Source: Pseudomonas pisciculturae (GTDB taxonomy: Bacteria; Pseudomonadota; Gammaproteobacteria; Pseudomonadales; Pseudomonadaceae). From it: 64,000 bases of DNA. How positions within the stretch are numbered: the stretch's first letter is position 1; the number at the start of each line of letters is the position of its first letter. Position numbers and translations under genes: made by a program. The notes under the pieces are model-generated. The model was given only the letters and a program-made list of their open reading frames with translations, did not search any database and was not told the DNA's origin. Of this stretch, positions 8,039 to 16,061 are shown piece after piece. The stretch spans positions 1 to 64,000 of the forward strand of contig NZ_JACVZE010000004.1 in the NCBI RefSeq assembly GCF_015461805.1, written 5' to 3'.

Positions 8039-8536
8039 TTAAAGCGCGCGCACCCACTTGCCATTGTCCTGCGTATCGAAGAGAGCAAGGCCGGGCACTC
8101 CGGTGGATACATCGATTCTGTTGTAGAGCTTCAGATACTCATTACCGAAGAAATGCCCTAGGTTGTCTTGTGTGGGGACAATCGCAATGCGGTCATAGCT
8201 TTTTTTGCCATCAGCAAAACCGATTTCCCAGGGACACCAACGTGAAGCTGTTGAGTTTTGCGTCGCGTGAAAGAGGAACCAATCGGCACGGACTATGGCT
8301 GCTTTGATAGTCAGAGCAGTCTCAACGTCCGGGGTGTCAGGCATTGTCTGATCTTGCCAGTCGATATAGACGTCCCACCCTTGGGTCTTCAGCAACTCCT
8401 GTAAGCCCAGTGCTAGAGTTGAGTCTTTGTGGCTGTGGCTTAGAAAGGCTGTAGGTTGCCCGAGTCGTTTGGTGTTGCGTGTCTGCATGGAGCGGCGTTG
8501 ACCAGCATAAATGAGATCTGATTGGCGAATCGGCAT
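8039..8536 (-). CDS. TIR-domain protein heading the TIR/SLOG run
   Basis: A 165-residue protein with a TIR domain from about residue 28: TAFLSHSHKDSTLALGL, then WDVYIDWQDQTMP, ADWFLFHATQNS and SRWCPWEIGFADG, where Glu104 is the expected catalytic residue. This is the conventional TIR type, not DUF1863. GGAAG lies seven bases before the ATG. It is the first gene of the leftward run and its upstream region holds a hairpin and an 18-bp near-palindrome. It could be another signal producer or a second NAD+-degrading effector; the sequence does not decide. Confidence 0.75.
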   Translation of the reverse strand: MPIRQSDLIYAGQRRSMQTRNTKRLGQPTAFLSHSHKDSTLALGLQELLKTQGWDVYIDWQDQTMPDTPDVETALTIKAAIVRADWFLFHATQNSTASRWCPWEIGFADGKKSYDRIAIVPTQDNLGHFFGNEYLKLYNRIDVSTGVPGLALFDTQDNGKWVRAL

Positions 8537-8551
8537 AAGAGAGCTTCCCTA

Positions 8552-8570
8552 GCACTTTTTGGCAAAGTGC
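8552..8570 (-). promoter_or_regulatory. Hairpin in the TIR operon leader
   Basis: GCACTTT and AAAGTGC form a perfect 7-bp stem with a 5-nt loop, ending 16 bases before the ATG of the first TIR gene and next to its ribosome-binding site. It could limit translation or act as an attenuator. No poly-U follows. Confidence 0.35.
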
Positions 8571-8600
8571 CATCTTTTACCGCGTTGTTCAAGGCGGCTG

Positions 8601-8618
8601 TCTTGTCCTAGGTCAAGA
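8601..8618. promoter_or_regulatory. Candidate operator palindrome upstream of the TIR run
   Basis: The 18-bp sequence TCTTGTCCTAGGTCAAGA is palindromic except for one mismatched pair. It lies about 65 bases upstream of the first TIR gene, between divergently arranged genes. This is the right size and place for a dimeric repressor site, but no regulator gene is recognised in the island. Confidence 0.3.
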
Positions 8619-8776
8619 TACCTGCGCGACCCGCAGTATCTGACATAGACGTTGTTGCACAGAAGTTAATGACTTCCTTTGGCTGACAGCAGCAGCTAGA
8701 GGAACGCCACCATCTCTTGAGTCAAGTCAATTACTAGTGAGCGAGATGGCCTAGCGCCGCTATGGCCGGTGTATGA

Positions 8777-9145
8777 TTGCGCGAAATAATGGGGAAGGCG
8801 ACGATATGGAACTCTTGCTGGTTATCGTCGAAGCTGCGGCTTTCCTTTTGCTGGTCAAGCACACCAAGGATAATGCCTAGATTTCTGAGTTTGCGTTCAG
8901 CCTCAAGATTCGCCAGATGGATGCTAGCGAGGGGGCATTACTGTGCTGCGATCTATGAGCTACAACCGTTCAAGCCCATCCATGACGTCGAAGCTGACTC
9001 TAAGCGCGAGACACAACGGGGCCACCTGACGCAAGGTGCTCATAATCGCCTCGGAAAGGCCGAGGGGAGAATCCAGCCTGCGATGGCGGAAGCCAACCGG
9101 ATCGTAGATATAGCAAGCGAGCGGGTACAGGAAATCAAGAAATGA
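8777..9145 (+). other. Doubtful or decayed small coding region
   Basis: A 122-codon open frame exists here, but its first two thirds have an unlikely composition (many Arg, Trp and Ser), while the last ~60 residues (YELQPFKPIHDVEADSKRET... to EIKK) look more protein-like. In another frame an ATG at 8806, after AAGGCGACG, gives a 24-residue hydrophobic peptide, MELLLVIVEAAAFLLLVKHT followed by KDNA. The mixture suggests a frameshifted remnant or a tiny membrane peptide. I do not recognise a family. Confidence 0.25.
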
Positions 9146-9286
9146 AGAGCCCCATCGGTGGGGGGAGTGATAGACCACAGCGACTCTTCCCTACTCACGC
9201 TGGTCTGTCCAGAACCTGGGTGCTGCAGGCTCGAAAGCTCGAAAGCTATCGATCACTTATACAAAAACTTTTAACGGACTCACTTT

Positions 9287-9703
9287 ATGGATGCAAAGCT
9301 CAAACACCTCGAGTTTGTTCAAGGTGTGGTCAATCGCCTGTCCACCAACTCTTTTCTGCTCAAGGGCTGGTCAATCATCCTAATCTCAGCGCTGTTTGCG
9401 CTGTCTGCAAAGGATGCTGATAAAGGTTTCGCGTTTCTGGCCTACATCCCGGGTATTGCCTTCTGGGGCCTGGATGGCTATTTCTTGGCGCTCGAACGCT
9501 GCTACCGGAAGCTCTATGACAAGGTTCGAGCAACTGACAAAGACGACATCGACTTTCTGATGGTGATTGATAAAGGTCAGGGTTGGAAAAATTGGCTCAA
9601 AGCAACCCTATCCAAGACATTGATCGTATTTCACGGAGCGGCTTTGGTGGCCGTCACTGCAGTAGTTTTGGTTTACGTAGTGAAGTCTAGTACCGCAGCG
9701 TAA
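9287..9703 (+). CDS. Small multi-pass membrane protein of the defence island
   Basis: A 138-residue protein beginning MDAKLKHLEFVQGVVNRLST. Hydrophobic segments at about 25-41, 47-66 and 109-133 suggest two closely spaced helices, a cytoplasmic loop (YRKLYDKVRATDKDDIDF...), and a third helix. The lack of a signal peptide and the charged ends fit an inner-membrane protein. I recall similar hypothetical proteins near TIR or SLOG genes but cannot name a domain. The 2TM layout recalls SLATT-type effectors only in outline. It is on the opposite strand from the TIR run, so it has its own promoter. A role as a membrane-disrupting partner is speculation. Confidence 0.6.
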   Translation: MDAKLKHLEFVQGVVNRLSTNSFLLKGWSIILISALFALSAKDADKGFAFLAYIPGIAFWGLDGYFLALERCYRKLYDKVRATDKDDIDFLMVIDKGQGWKNWLKATLSKTLIVFHGAALVAVTAVVLVYVVKSSTAA

Positions 9704-9714
9704 CCGACTGCTCG

Positions 9715-9891
9715 GCAGAAAAAGTCAGGCTACATGGCTATGCTCTGCCGGAAACTCAAGCTCTTCATGGCATTAGCATCGTTATCGGCGATCGCTCACA
9801 GAAAGGCACCACTGAGCCACAGCAAATAGGCGACCCCATTCCCTCTCAAAAACAAATGCTGGCACCGGTGATTGAACTGCTGCGCCATTAG
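9715..9891 (+). pseudogene. Possible C-terminal fragment of an unknown gene
   Basis: An open frame of 59 codons without a start (AEKVRLHGYALPETQALHGI... IPSQKQMLAPVIELLRH) ends at TAG 9889-9891. Its amino-acid composition looks protein-like, better than random frames nearby, suggesting the tail of a gene whose front has been deleted. I do not recognise it. Confidence 0.2.
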
Positions 9892-9987
9892 CAGTGGACT
9901 TCATTCCATGAAATGGGGGCGCGGCTATGGTCCAAGAAGGCCCGGCCGCCAACCTGGTACCGATGCCACAAGACTCCCATCAAGTAA

Positions 9988-10809
9988 CTAGTTGAGGTTG
10001 TAGCCATGCGACCGGGTCAACAGAATTTCCTTCCAATGACTCTCACGGATATCTATATCGCCTGGCATCGTATGAAGATCGGCAATCTCCAACAACGAGA
10101 ACCGCAGATCTTTTTCTCGTTCCGGCGGAGCATCAATACCAAACTCACGCTTGAGCGCCACGTTGTGGCCATGACTCCTTGTCGAATACGTACACCAGCG
10201 TCCCCAAATGCCTGCCTCCCCGTCAGCCTTGCCGACATAAAGCTTACCGGTTTGAGCATCGGTGATGAGGTAGATTCCTTTGACACTCGAAAGCGCAGAG
10301 CGCCAAGAGTCAATGTTTTGCTGCACCACCACATCGAGTTGGGTCTTGGTGAGATTAACCTTCTTAAAGCCGGGAAAATGTCCAATGCTGAGGCGTTCGG
10401 CCAACAGTTCAATCACGATTAGGTCACCCGCCAGAGTCTCCCCGTACGGATAGGAATTGCGTTTTGTGTAGCTGCTATTTAGATACAGCCGCCCTACCCA
10501 CTCTTCGGCCGCGGGCACGCGCTCCAAGGTGTAAACGTACTCAGGCTTGAGGCCGACTTTTTGGACACACGCTTTCACCCGAAATAACCCAGCAAACAAC
10601 CAACGGGTTGGGCTACCGGCTTGAATGAGCGAGACCACGAAAGGCAACTTAAAGTTGCGGTTGCTTTGTTGGCTCTGCCATTCATCGAAGCCTCCCTGAA
10701 TGAACACGTCAAGCGGGTGTTCGTCGGCGTTTCGTCGCGCCAAGTGGACCTTGGCACTTTCCGGTGAAAACGTCGGTTCCCACAGCCTCAAAAGATCGAA
10801 CAGATTCAA
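9988..10809 (-). CDS. GIY-YIG nuclease-domain protein
   Basis: A 273-residue protein with a C-terminal GIY-YIG domain at about 176-270. KGIYLITD (177-184), KLYVGKA (189-195) and GRWCTY with Arg204 are the landmarks, followed by an acidic segment in the last third. The N-terminal ~170 residues are not recognised and may bind DNA or a partner. GIY-YIG enzymes cut DNA. The start is TTG 10809 with GGAG seven bases upstream. It is the last of seven same-strand genes beginning at 18332 and one of three adjacent nuclease genes, so it is a candidate effector of the membrane complex encoded upstream. A 133-base gap precedes it. Confidence 0.75.
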   Translation of the reverse strand: MNLFDLLRLWEPTFSPESAKVHLARRNADEHPLDVFIQGGFDEWQSQQSNRNFKLPFVVSLIQAGSPTRWLFAGLFRVKACVQKVGLKPEYVYTLERVPAAEEWVGRLYLNSSYTKRNSYPYGETLAGDLIVIELLAERLSIGHFPGFKKVNLTKTQLDVVVQQNIDSWRSALSSVKGIYLITDAQTGKLYVGKADGEAGIWGRWCTYSTRSHGHNVALKREFGIDAPPEREKDLRFSLLEIADLHTMPGDIDIRESHWKEILLTRSHGYNLN

Positions 10810-10942
10810 TGCGCCGCTCCCTAGCCATTAAGACCGCGAGTGTATTGCTTGTCAGTGAAGTCCGCACCGGCTACCAGCCCATGACATCCCGCCCCTCCCA
10901 GTCACGTACCAGAATGAGCACACATCAAAACTATCGGTTGAG

Positions 10943-12049
10943 TCAACTTATGTTGTCTTGAAACACCTTGCCCTCATGGTATTTCAGATAAACCACTAAC
11001 TCCTTGGGAACAAATCGAAGTGGTTGAGGCAAGCCCAGAGCCTTTCTGTGACGCTGGTCGATACGTTTTGAAATCTGCATCTGCCCCATGCTGTCAAAGG
11101 TGATCAATCCCTTATCGAACAATGCATCCAAGTTAGCTGACAAAAGGAGTCCGTTATTGCTGTCTAGACGCTGCTTGGGATTGGAAGCTCGCCAAGGTAT
11201 CACGTGAGAGGCGCGAAGCAATTCACTGCACGCCAAGCCTGTAACCGAGCAAGCCCTCCCCCAAACGTTCATCAGGTCCTCACGAAACTTTCCCTGCCCC
11301 CTACGTGCGTTCACCGTGGTGAGCACTTCAGTGACAGGCTCACCCCCGTCCGATACGTCTTCAGCCGCTAGCGGCTCCGTCGGCGCACACTGAATTGCAT
11401 CCACGAGGCGATCCCACTGTTCATTGCGCTGCGCAACCGGGATGGCATCCATTATGCGGCTAACCGTTGGCAGATCCAGGTCGGTGTAACTGCTGTACAT
11501 CCCTAGCAATCTGTTCTTACCAGTGATGGCTTGCGGATCCAGGGTGATTGGCGTGTCAAACCACCAGAAATAGTCTTCCGGGCAGATCCAGTTTGGAATC
11601 CAGTGCAGATCTTTCTTCCAGTCTTTCAAAAAAGTCTTTTGGTTGTTGTTGTACTTTTTCCGCACATTGGCAACGCTCCAAGCGTCTTCCCATAGCTCGT
11701 TGAGCGAAAGCTCACTCGCCATGCCTTCACGCTGCTTTTTATGATGGTCGCCGTGAAGGCTGTAAGCATTTCCAGAGATTCCAACCAACTGCTGAACACC
11801 ATCATGCGACGCCGTCAGAAAGACAAAAGTTTGTCCCGCATTCTCGTCAGTAGGCGCAGCGCCCAGCCCTTCAGTGTGAAATACGCGAAAATGGCCGTTG
11901 CCACGTTTCAGGAGCATGCATGACGAGTTGTTCCACTCTTCATGACCATATCCGGTCGCCTTGGGAAATCCGCTTGTCGCGCGAACTCCGGATGGTGCTT
12001 GATACTTATTGGTATTCCAAAAAATAGGTTTCTGAATGAACAGCGCCAT
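10943..12049 (-). CDS. HNH endonuclease
   Basis: A 368-residue protein starting at ATG 12049, with GAGG five bases upstream. The C-terminal third carries an HNH domain of the restriction type: RGQGKFREDLMNVWGRAC around 250-266, then SHVIPW (281-286), NNGLLL (298-303) and LDALFDKG (307-314). The N-terminal ~240 residues are unrecognised and rich in aromatic residues (WICPEDYFWWFD). The architecture fits a nuclease with its own recognition module, as in modification-dependent or HNH restriction enzymes. No methyltransferase is nearby, arguing against a classical restriction-modification pair. It sits between PD-(D/E)XK and GIY-YIG genes on the same strand. Confidence 0.75.
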   Translation of the reverse strand: MALFIQKPIFWNTNKYQAPSGVRATSGFPKATGYGHEEWNNSSCMLLKRGNGHFRVFHTEGLGAAPTDENAGQTFVFLTASHDGVQQLVGISGNAYSLHGDHHKKQREGMASELSLNELWEDAWSVANVRKKYNNNQKTFLKDWKKDLHWIPNWICPEDYFWWFDTPITLDPQAITGKNRLLGMYSSYTDLDLPTVSRIMDAIPVAQRNEQWDRLVDAIQCAPTEPLAAEDVSDGGEPVTEVLTTVNARRGQGKFREDLMNVWGRACSVTGLACSELLRASHVIPWRASNPKQRLDSNNGLLLSANLDALFDKGLITFDSMGQMQISKRIDQRHRKALGLPQPLRFVPKELVVYLKYHEGKVFQDNIS

Positions 12050-12177
12050 GAAGACCTCGTCCCTGACCAATGATAATTATGCTTCGTTACCCACCGTGTA
12101 GGACTTGAAGCAGACACCAACTTTTGTGGACGGAGAACAGAGTTCAACGGGTATCCATCCTCCTGCCGCTATACCGA

Positions 12178-13341
12178 TCACTGACGACCAAGCACCAGAT
12201 TGATTTCAGCCATGCAGTCACGGACGCGTGTGAGTGCCTGATCGAGATGAATGTCCGTGACTTTATCCCCTTGCTCCAGTACACACCGATCCTCCTTGAC
12301 CAAAAAGCGAGTCGACGCGAAGTACAAATCTGCCCAGTCGGGTACGGCGTGCGCAGGCTGGGTGAATGTCGGCAAACGAACACTCAGCGCCTCTCGACAC
12401 TCGCCTCGGAAGAACGGAAACACGCCAAACCAATTATGTTTGTAGATTTTGATCCAAACACCTTCCGGCCAGCTGGTAAGGCGAACATCAAGGTCATACT
12501 GCTGCTTGTCCGTCCTAAAAGCTGGTCTGAGCTGCATCTCGTCGGCGACATCTCCAAATAGCCGATCGCTGGCCAAACGCTCACCCAATCGATCAAAAAG
12601 CTCGGTCATCTTCCGCGTCTTGCAGTACTCGTACTGCTTCACCAGATGAGCGTACGCATCTTCGTTCTGCTGGAAGATGTCCCAGCAAAGATCGTTCAAG
12701 TCGGAGTTTCCTGACATTGTTTTTTCCACGTGCGTACAGAATTGATCGATGAAAAAAGCGGCCGATGAAGTGGCTTGGAATTGATACTGACGAAGCAGCG
12801 CGGCGACCTCACCGTAGGATTGGTGATAAACGGGCACAGGGGATAGCAGGTCCTGGGTAGGCGACGCCCGCCCAGTCGGGGTTAGATAGACCAGTGCCCG
12901 GTATTCATGATGTGGATATAGCTCGCAGAGCGCCTGTTGATAGCGCGCGACCTGGTCGCGCTGATCAGCTGCCCAAATTTTGTTCTCGATAGCAATGACA
13001 ACACGCTTTTCCGGGAACTCGAGCAGCACATCAATATGTGCCACCTCTCTAGCAACTTTCGCTTTGATGCCCTTTACGCTTTGCAACACCTGCAAAGCTA
13101 GCGGCAGTGCCTCCCCACTGCATGGCAGTTTGGCCAAAGACGCCACGTAAGCATCCCTGAACAATGAATCTAAACCGTGAGAGCCGTTTGCATTGAAAAG
13201 AGCGGCCAAGATGTTCGAGTGGATCAGCTCTTTTGTGCTCACCCCCATCACTTTGAACATGTCAAAAGCCGCTGTGTACTTGCCTAGCGCATTGAAACCG
13301 GGACTGACGCGTAGGGTCTCTAATCGTGCAGCGGCTTCCAT
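12178..13341 (-). CDS. PD-(D/E)XK nuclease superfamily protein
   Basis: A 387-residue protein. The nuclease core lies near residues 100-185: IDVLLEF with Asp104, then VVIAIENKI with Glu119 and Lys121, then Gln and Tyr in RDQVARYQQAL and a LVYLTPTG strand. This is the arrangement of the PDDEXK_4-like family, with an upstream helix supplying Glu39 (KELIHSNILAALF). The C-terminal 190 residues are of unknown function. AGGA lies eight bases before the ATG. It follows the four-gene membrane operon by 138 bases without an evident terminator, so it may be co-transcribed. I infer a DNA-cleaving effector or restriction-like role. Confidence 0.75.
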   Translation of the reverse strand: MEAAARLETLRVSPGFNALGKYTAAFDMFKVMGVSTKELIHSNILAALFNANGSHGLDSLFRDAYVASLAKLPCSGEALPLALQVLQSVKGIKAKVAREVAHIDVLLEFPEKRVVIAIENKIWAADQRDQVARYQQALCELYPHHEYRALVYLTPTGRASPTQDLLSPVPVYHQSYGEVAALLRQYQFQATSSAAFFIDQFCTHVEKTMSGNSDLNDLCWDIFQQNEDAYAHLVKQYEYCKTRKMTELFDRLGERLASDRLFGDVADEMQLRPAFRTDKQQYDLDVRLTSWPEGVWIKIYKHNWFGVFPFFRGECREALSVRLPTFTQPAHAVPDWADLYFASTRFLVKEDRCVLEQGDKVTDIHLDQALTRVRDCMAEINLVLGRQ

Positions 13342-13479
13342 ACCTAAAATCCTGGCGGACGATAAAAATAGTCAAGTTGAATCGACATCTTAGAGGACAG
13401 GCCTGGCACATAGCCACTCCTGCGCACCGACCGTTAAACTTCAAGCAGTGAAGGCTCAGGGCATCGCCACAAAGCCCTT

Positions 13480-14529
13480 CTACCAACGCCTCACTTCAAT
13501 CTTGTAGAAATTGCTTTCTACCTGAATCCGGCGCCTGTCAGATGTCGGTGCATCCTGAATCTGACTCGCAAGACGGACGTAGTACTTACACCCGTTCGCA
13601 TTGCCAAACGCATTGATCGCTTGGGTCGCACGCAAGAAATCCTCATAGCCTCGGTCTGTGCTAGCCATGAGAGCATCAAACCCTGGCAGCGCCTGAGCAT
13701 CGGCAAGGCGTGTAACAGGCCAGGCTGGCTCAAACGTCAGATTATTCTCCTTGAGGTATACCGTGAGGAACATCTCAGGTTTGCCAGTATCTGGGTTAGC
13801 CCAGCACGGAGGAAGATCGCCTCCCTTACCCCGATTGATCTTGTTCTGTAGAAATTGCACCTGCCCTTTCAGGTCACTGTTCGTCTTCTGCAGAACAGCA
13901 GAATTCAGACCCGCTTTCTCCGCTTCCGCGTAAGCATGCGAATGCTGAATCAGCTTCTGAACCTGATCAGTCTTCGGATCGGCCTCGGTTTTCAGAGCAT
14001 CCTTAATCATCTGCTCCGTAGCCTTCATATCGGCGATACGCGTCACGATTTCGGTAGGCTTAACGTCTGCGTTGGGATCTGCGACCAGCTGTTTCAACTG
14101 GTCATAGGTCATGAGCGTTTCAAGTATCAAGCGCTTGGCTTCTTTGCCTTTATCTTTACTCCCCGACTGCTCCAACGCCTTGTCTATCGCAGCAAGCGTC
14201 GACAACTCTTCGTCTTTCTGAGTGAGCAGTACTTTCAGGCGCTCGGACTCCTCCCGCGCCTGGGAAGCATCCGTCAACTTTCGGATAAGCTCATCAGGAT
14301 TTTTCAAACCCATTTTCGAGAGCTTGGTCTTGAACGCCGCAGTCGCTTCATTGATCGCCTTTTCACGCTCATCCAGGCTTTGATAGCCAGCGACTTTTTG
14401 CTCCAAGAACTTGTTGGCATTGGTGAGTTTCCACACTTGCCAGCCGCTCAGAAGTAGCAAAATGAAAGCCAGCACCATCCAAATTTCAGTAATCGACAGG
14501 TTGAAGACCTGGTCGTTCTTCTGACTCAT
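13480..14529 (-). CDS. MotB/ExbD-like membrane protein with long coiled coil
   Basis: A 349-residue protein with one N-terminal membrane helix (12-34), a charged coiled-coil region (about 35-235), and a C-terminal domain (about 238-349: PPCWANPDTGKPEMFLTVYL... CKYYVRLASQ... VESNFYKIEV). The helix begins NLSITEIWMVLAFILLLL. An acidic residue, Glu15, stands where MotB, ExbD and TolR carry the proton-accepting Asp (pattern [FI]-D-[LVI]-M-L-V-L). The C-terminal domain is not a recognisable OmpA peptidoglycan-binding domain. Its ATG overlaps the stop of the MotA-like gene (TAATG), implying coupled translation and a complex. By analogy it would be the plug and anchor subunit of a stator; that is inference. 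Confidence 0.65.
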   Translation of the reverse strand: MSQKNDQVFNLSITEIWMVLAFILLLLSGWQVWKLTNANKFLEQKVAGYQSLDEREKAINEATAAFKTKLSKMGLKNPDELIRKLTDASQAREESERLKVLLTQKDEELSTLAAIDKALEQSGSKDKGKEAKRLILETLMTYDQLKQLVADPNADVKPTEIVTRIADMKATEQMIKDALKTEADPKTDQVQKLIQHSHAYAEAEKAGLNSAVLQKTNSDLKGQVQFLQNKINRGKGGDLPPCWANPDTGKPEMFLTVYLKENNLTFEPAWPVTRLADAQALPGFDALMASTDRGYEDFLRATQAINAFGNANGCKYYVRLASQIQDAPTSDRRRIQVESNFYKIEVRRW

Positions 14530-16061
14530 TAGGCAGGTCTCACATCTGAGGACATCCGATCAGATGTGAGCAAGACCACAGAACTGGCCTCGGATGCGAT
14601 GAGAGGCTCATTAACCGCAGGTTGGCGAATCTCGATTTGATTCACGTGATCGATCTTGCGAACGAGCTCGTCAAGGTGCGCATGGGCTGTGTCTATAGCA
14701 CTGTTCCCCTGAATGACCTGACTGGCCAAATCCCTGTGCGTTTCGTTGCTTTCGTTGATGGCCTGAATGAGAGGCATCAGGGTCGACTTGATCGACTCAG
14801 AAAAGGCTTCGTTGGCACGGAAACTCGCCTCGCCCGCGGCCCTAAACGCTTCGCCCATTCCCTGGCTTAGGACTGCGACAGAATCGTCCCCCTCAAGCCT
14901 TGTATGGAGCCCCTCGAGCTTTTCGACGACCTGTGCGATCACAGCGCGGTTCTGCTTGAGTTCTCCCTCGAAGTCATTTTGATAGTCATCCAGGGTGTCC
15001 AAAAATTCTTTTTGAACCCGCTCGATTCCGCCTACCAGGCTAGCGCCCTGGCTGTTCATAGCGTCCATGAGACGCTGCTGACTTTCAACAATAGACCCCA
15101 CGGCCGTGAGTGTTTCTTCAAGAGTCTGGGTTTTGGTGTTCAAGCCACGAATCGCAGTGCCCACAGCCTTAGCCGCAGATTTAATGTCTTCTGCCAGTGT
15201 CGTGATACCCGTGTTGACTCCATCAGTTGTCTCAGCCAAAACGGCAATGGAAGGATTGAGCTTGTTGGCGAACAAATTCTCTGGGAACAGCGTCTGATCC
15301 AGGCGTGCCTCTGCTTTCTTCCCGAAATCCAACGCATGCGCTTCCATACGCTCGAGGGTTTTCTCGCTCTTCTCGGAAAGACCATTGATGGTCGAAAGCA
15401 AGTCATCGCTGGCAGCCCTGGCGTCCTTGAGCATGGCGTCGAACGCTTCATTACTTCGCTGAGTGGCATTGGCGAAGTACGCATCCATGGCACCCATGCT
15501 GTGCTTGGAAAGCGCCTCAATCTGATCCTTGGCACCGGTGACGGTTTCTTTGGTCGTGGCAACCACTTCATCTCGGAACACCGTCAGTTTCTGGAAGGTG
15601 TCATCAAACATCAGGGTGAGATTTTCAGCCGCTGTGATCGCGCGCTCTTCGACGCTTGAGATGGCGTCTTCCTGGTCGTGCTTAAAGCCGACGTGCAGGG
15701 TGCGGGCGACCATGCCAATCGCAGTGCTTACCATCGCAGCAGCGAAGCGCATCGCCATGTTGCTGAGGTCTTCACCGATACTCTGGATGTCGAATAGACA
15801 GATGATGATACTGCCCACGGTGAACAGAAAGCCGAGGTAGTAAACAGAGTCAGCAAACTTGGCCAAGGTGAGCTTCACGTCGTACAGCTTTCGCACGCGA
15901 TAACCCACCAGCCAATAAGCCAGCATGATGGTCAACGGAACCCAGAAGCCAAACCATTTAGGGTCGTTAATGTAGAGGCTGATTCCGGCACAAAAAATCT
16001 TCAGAATGAGCGCGAAAACAAACCAGTTTTGTACTCGGTGCAGTGGCTTTACAACGCTCAT
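14529..16061 (-). CDS. MotA/ExbB-like stator protein with long helical tail
   Basis: A 510-residue protein with four N-terminal membrane helices (about 12-30, 38-54, 68-92, 103-126) followed by a coiled-coil tail of about 350 residues rich in Glu, Ala and Leu. Helices 3 and 4 carry the proton-channel pattern: YYLGFLFTVGSIIICLF resembles the GLLGTVxGxI helix and MRFAAAMVSTAIGMVARTL the A-x-x-T-T-x-x-G helix of MotA, ExbB and TolQ. ZorA of the Zorya anti-phage system has the same plan, a MotA-like membrane part plus a long cytoplasmic tail. The gene abuts the VWA-like gene (TAAATG) and overlaps its MotB-like partner by one base. Confidence 0.7.
   Translation of the reverse strand: MSVVKPLHRVQNWFVFALILKIFCAGISLYINDPKWFGFWVPLTIMLAYWLVGYRVRKLYDVKLTLAKFADSVYYLGFLFTVGSIIICLFDIQSIGEDLSNMAMRFAAAMVSTAIGMVARTLHVGFKHDQEDAISSVEERAITAAENLTLMFDDTFQKLTVFRDEVVATTKETVTGAKDQIEALSKHSMGAMDAYFANATQRSNEAFDAMLKDARAASDDLLSTINGLSEKSEKTLERMEAHALDFGKKAEARLDQTLFPENLFANKLNPSIAVLAETTDGVNTGITTLAEDIKSAAKAVGTAIRGLNTKTQTLEETLTAVGSIVESQQRLMDAMNSQGASLVGGIERVQKEFLDTLDDYQNDFEGELKQNRAVIAQVVEKLEGLHTRLEGDDSVAVLSQGMGEAFRAAGEASFRANEAFSESIKSTLMPLIQAINESNETHRDLASQVIQGNSAIDTAHAHLDELVRKIDHVNQIEIRQPAVNEPLIASEASSVVLLTSDRMSSDVRPA

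Noticed and set aside
4177..8536. Classical type I Thoeris
   Set aside because: No SIR2-SLOG ThsA is present; SLOG is a separate small protein and the putative effector carries TIR.
9988..13341. Restriction-modification system
   Set aside because: Three nuclease folds are present but no DNA methyltransferase or specificity subunit is visible in the island.
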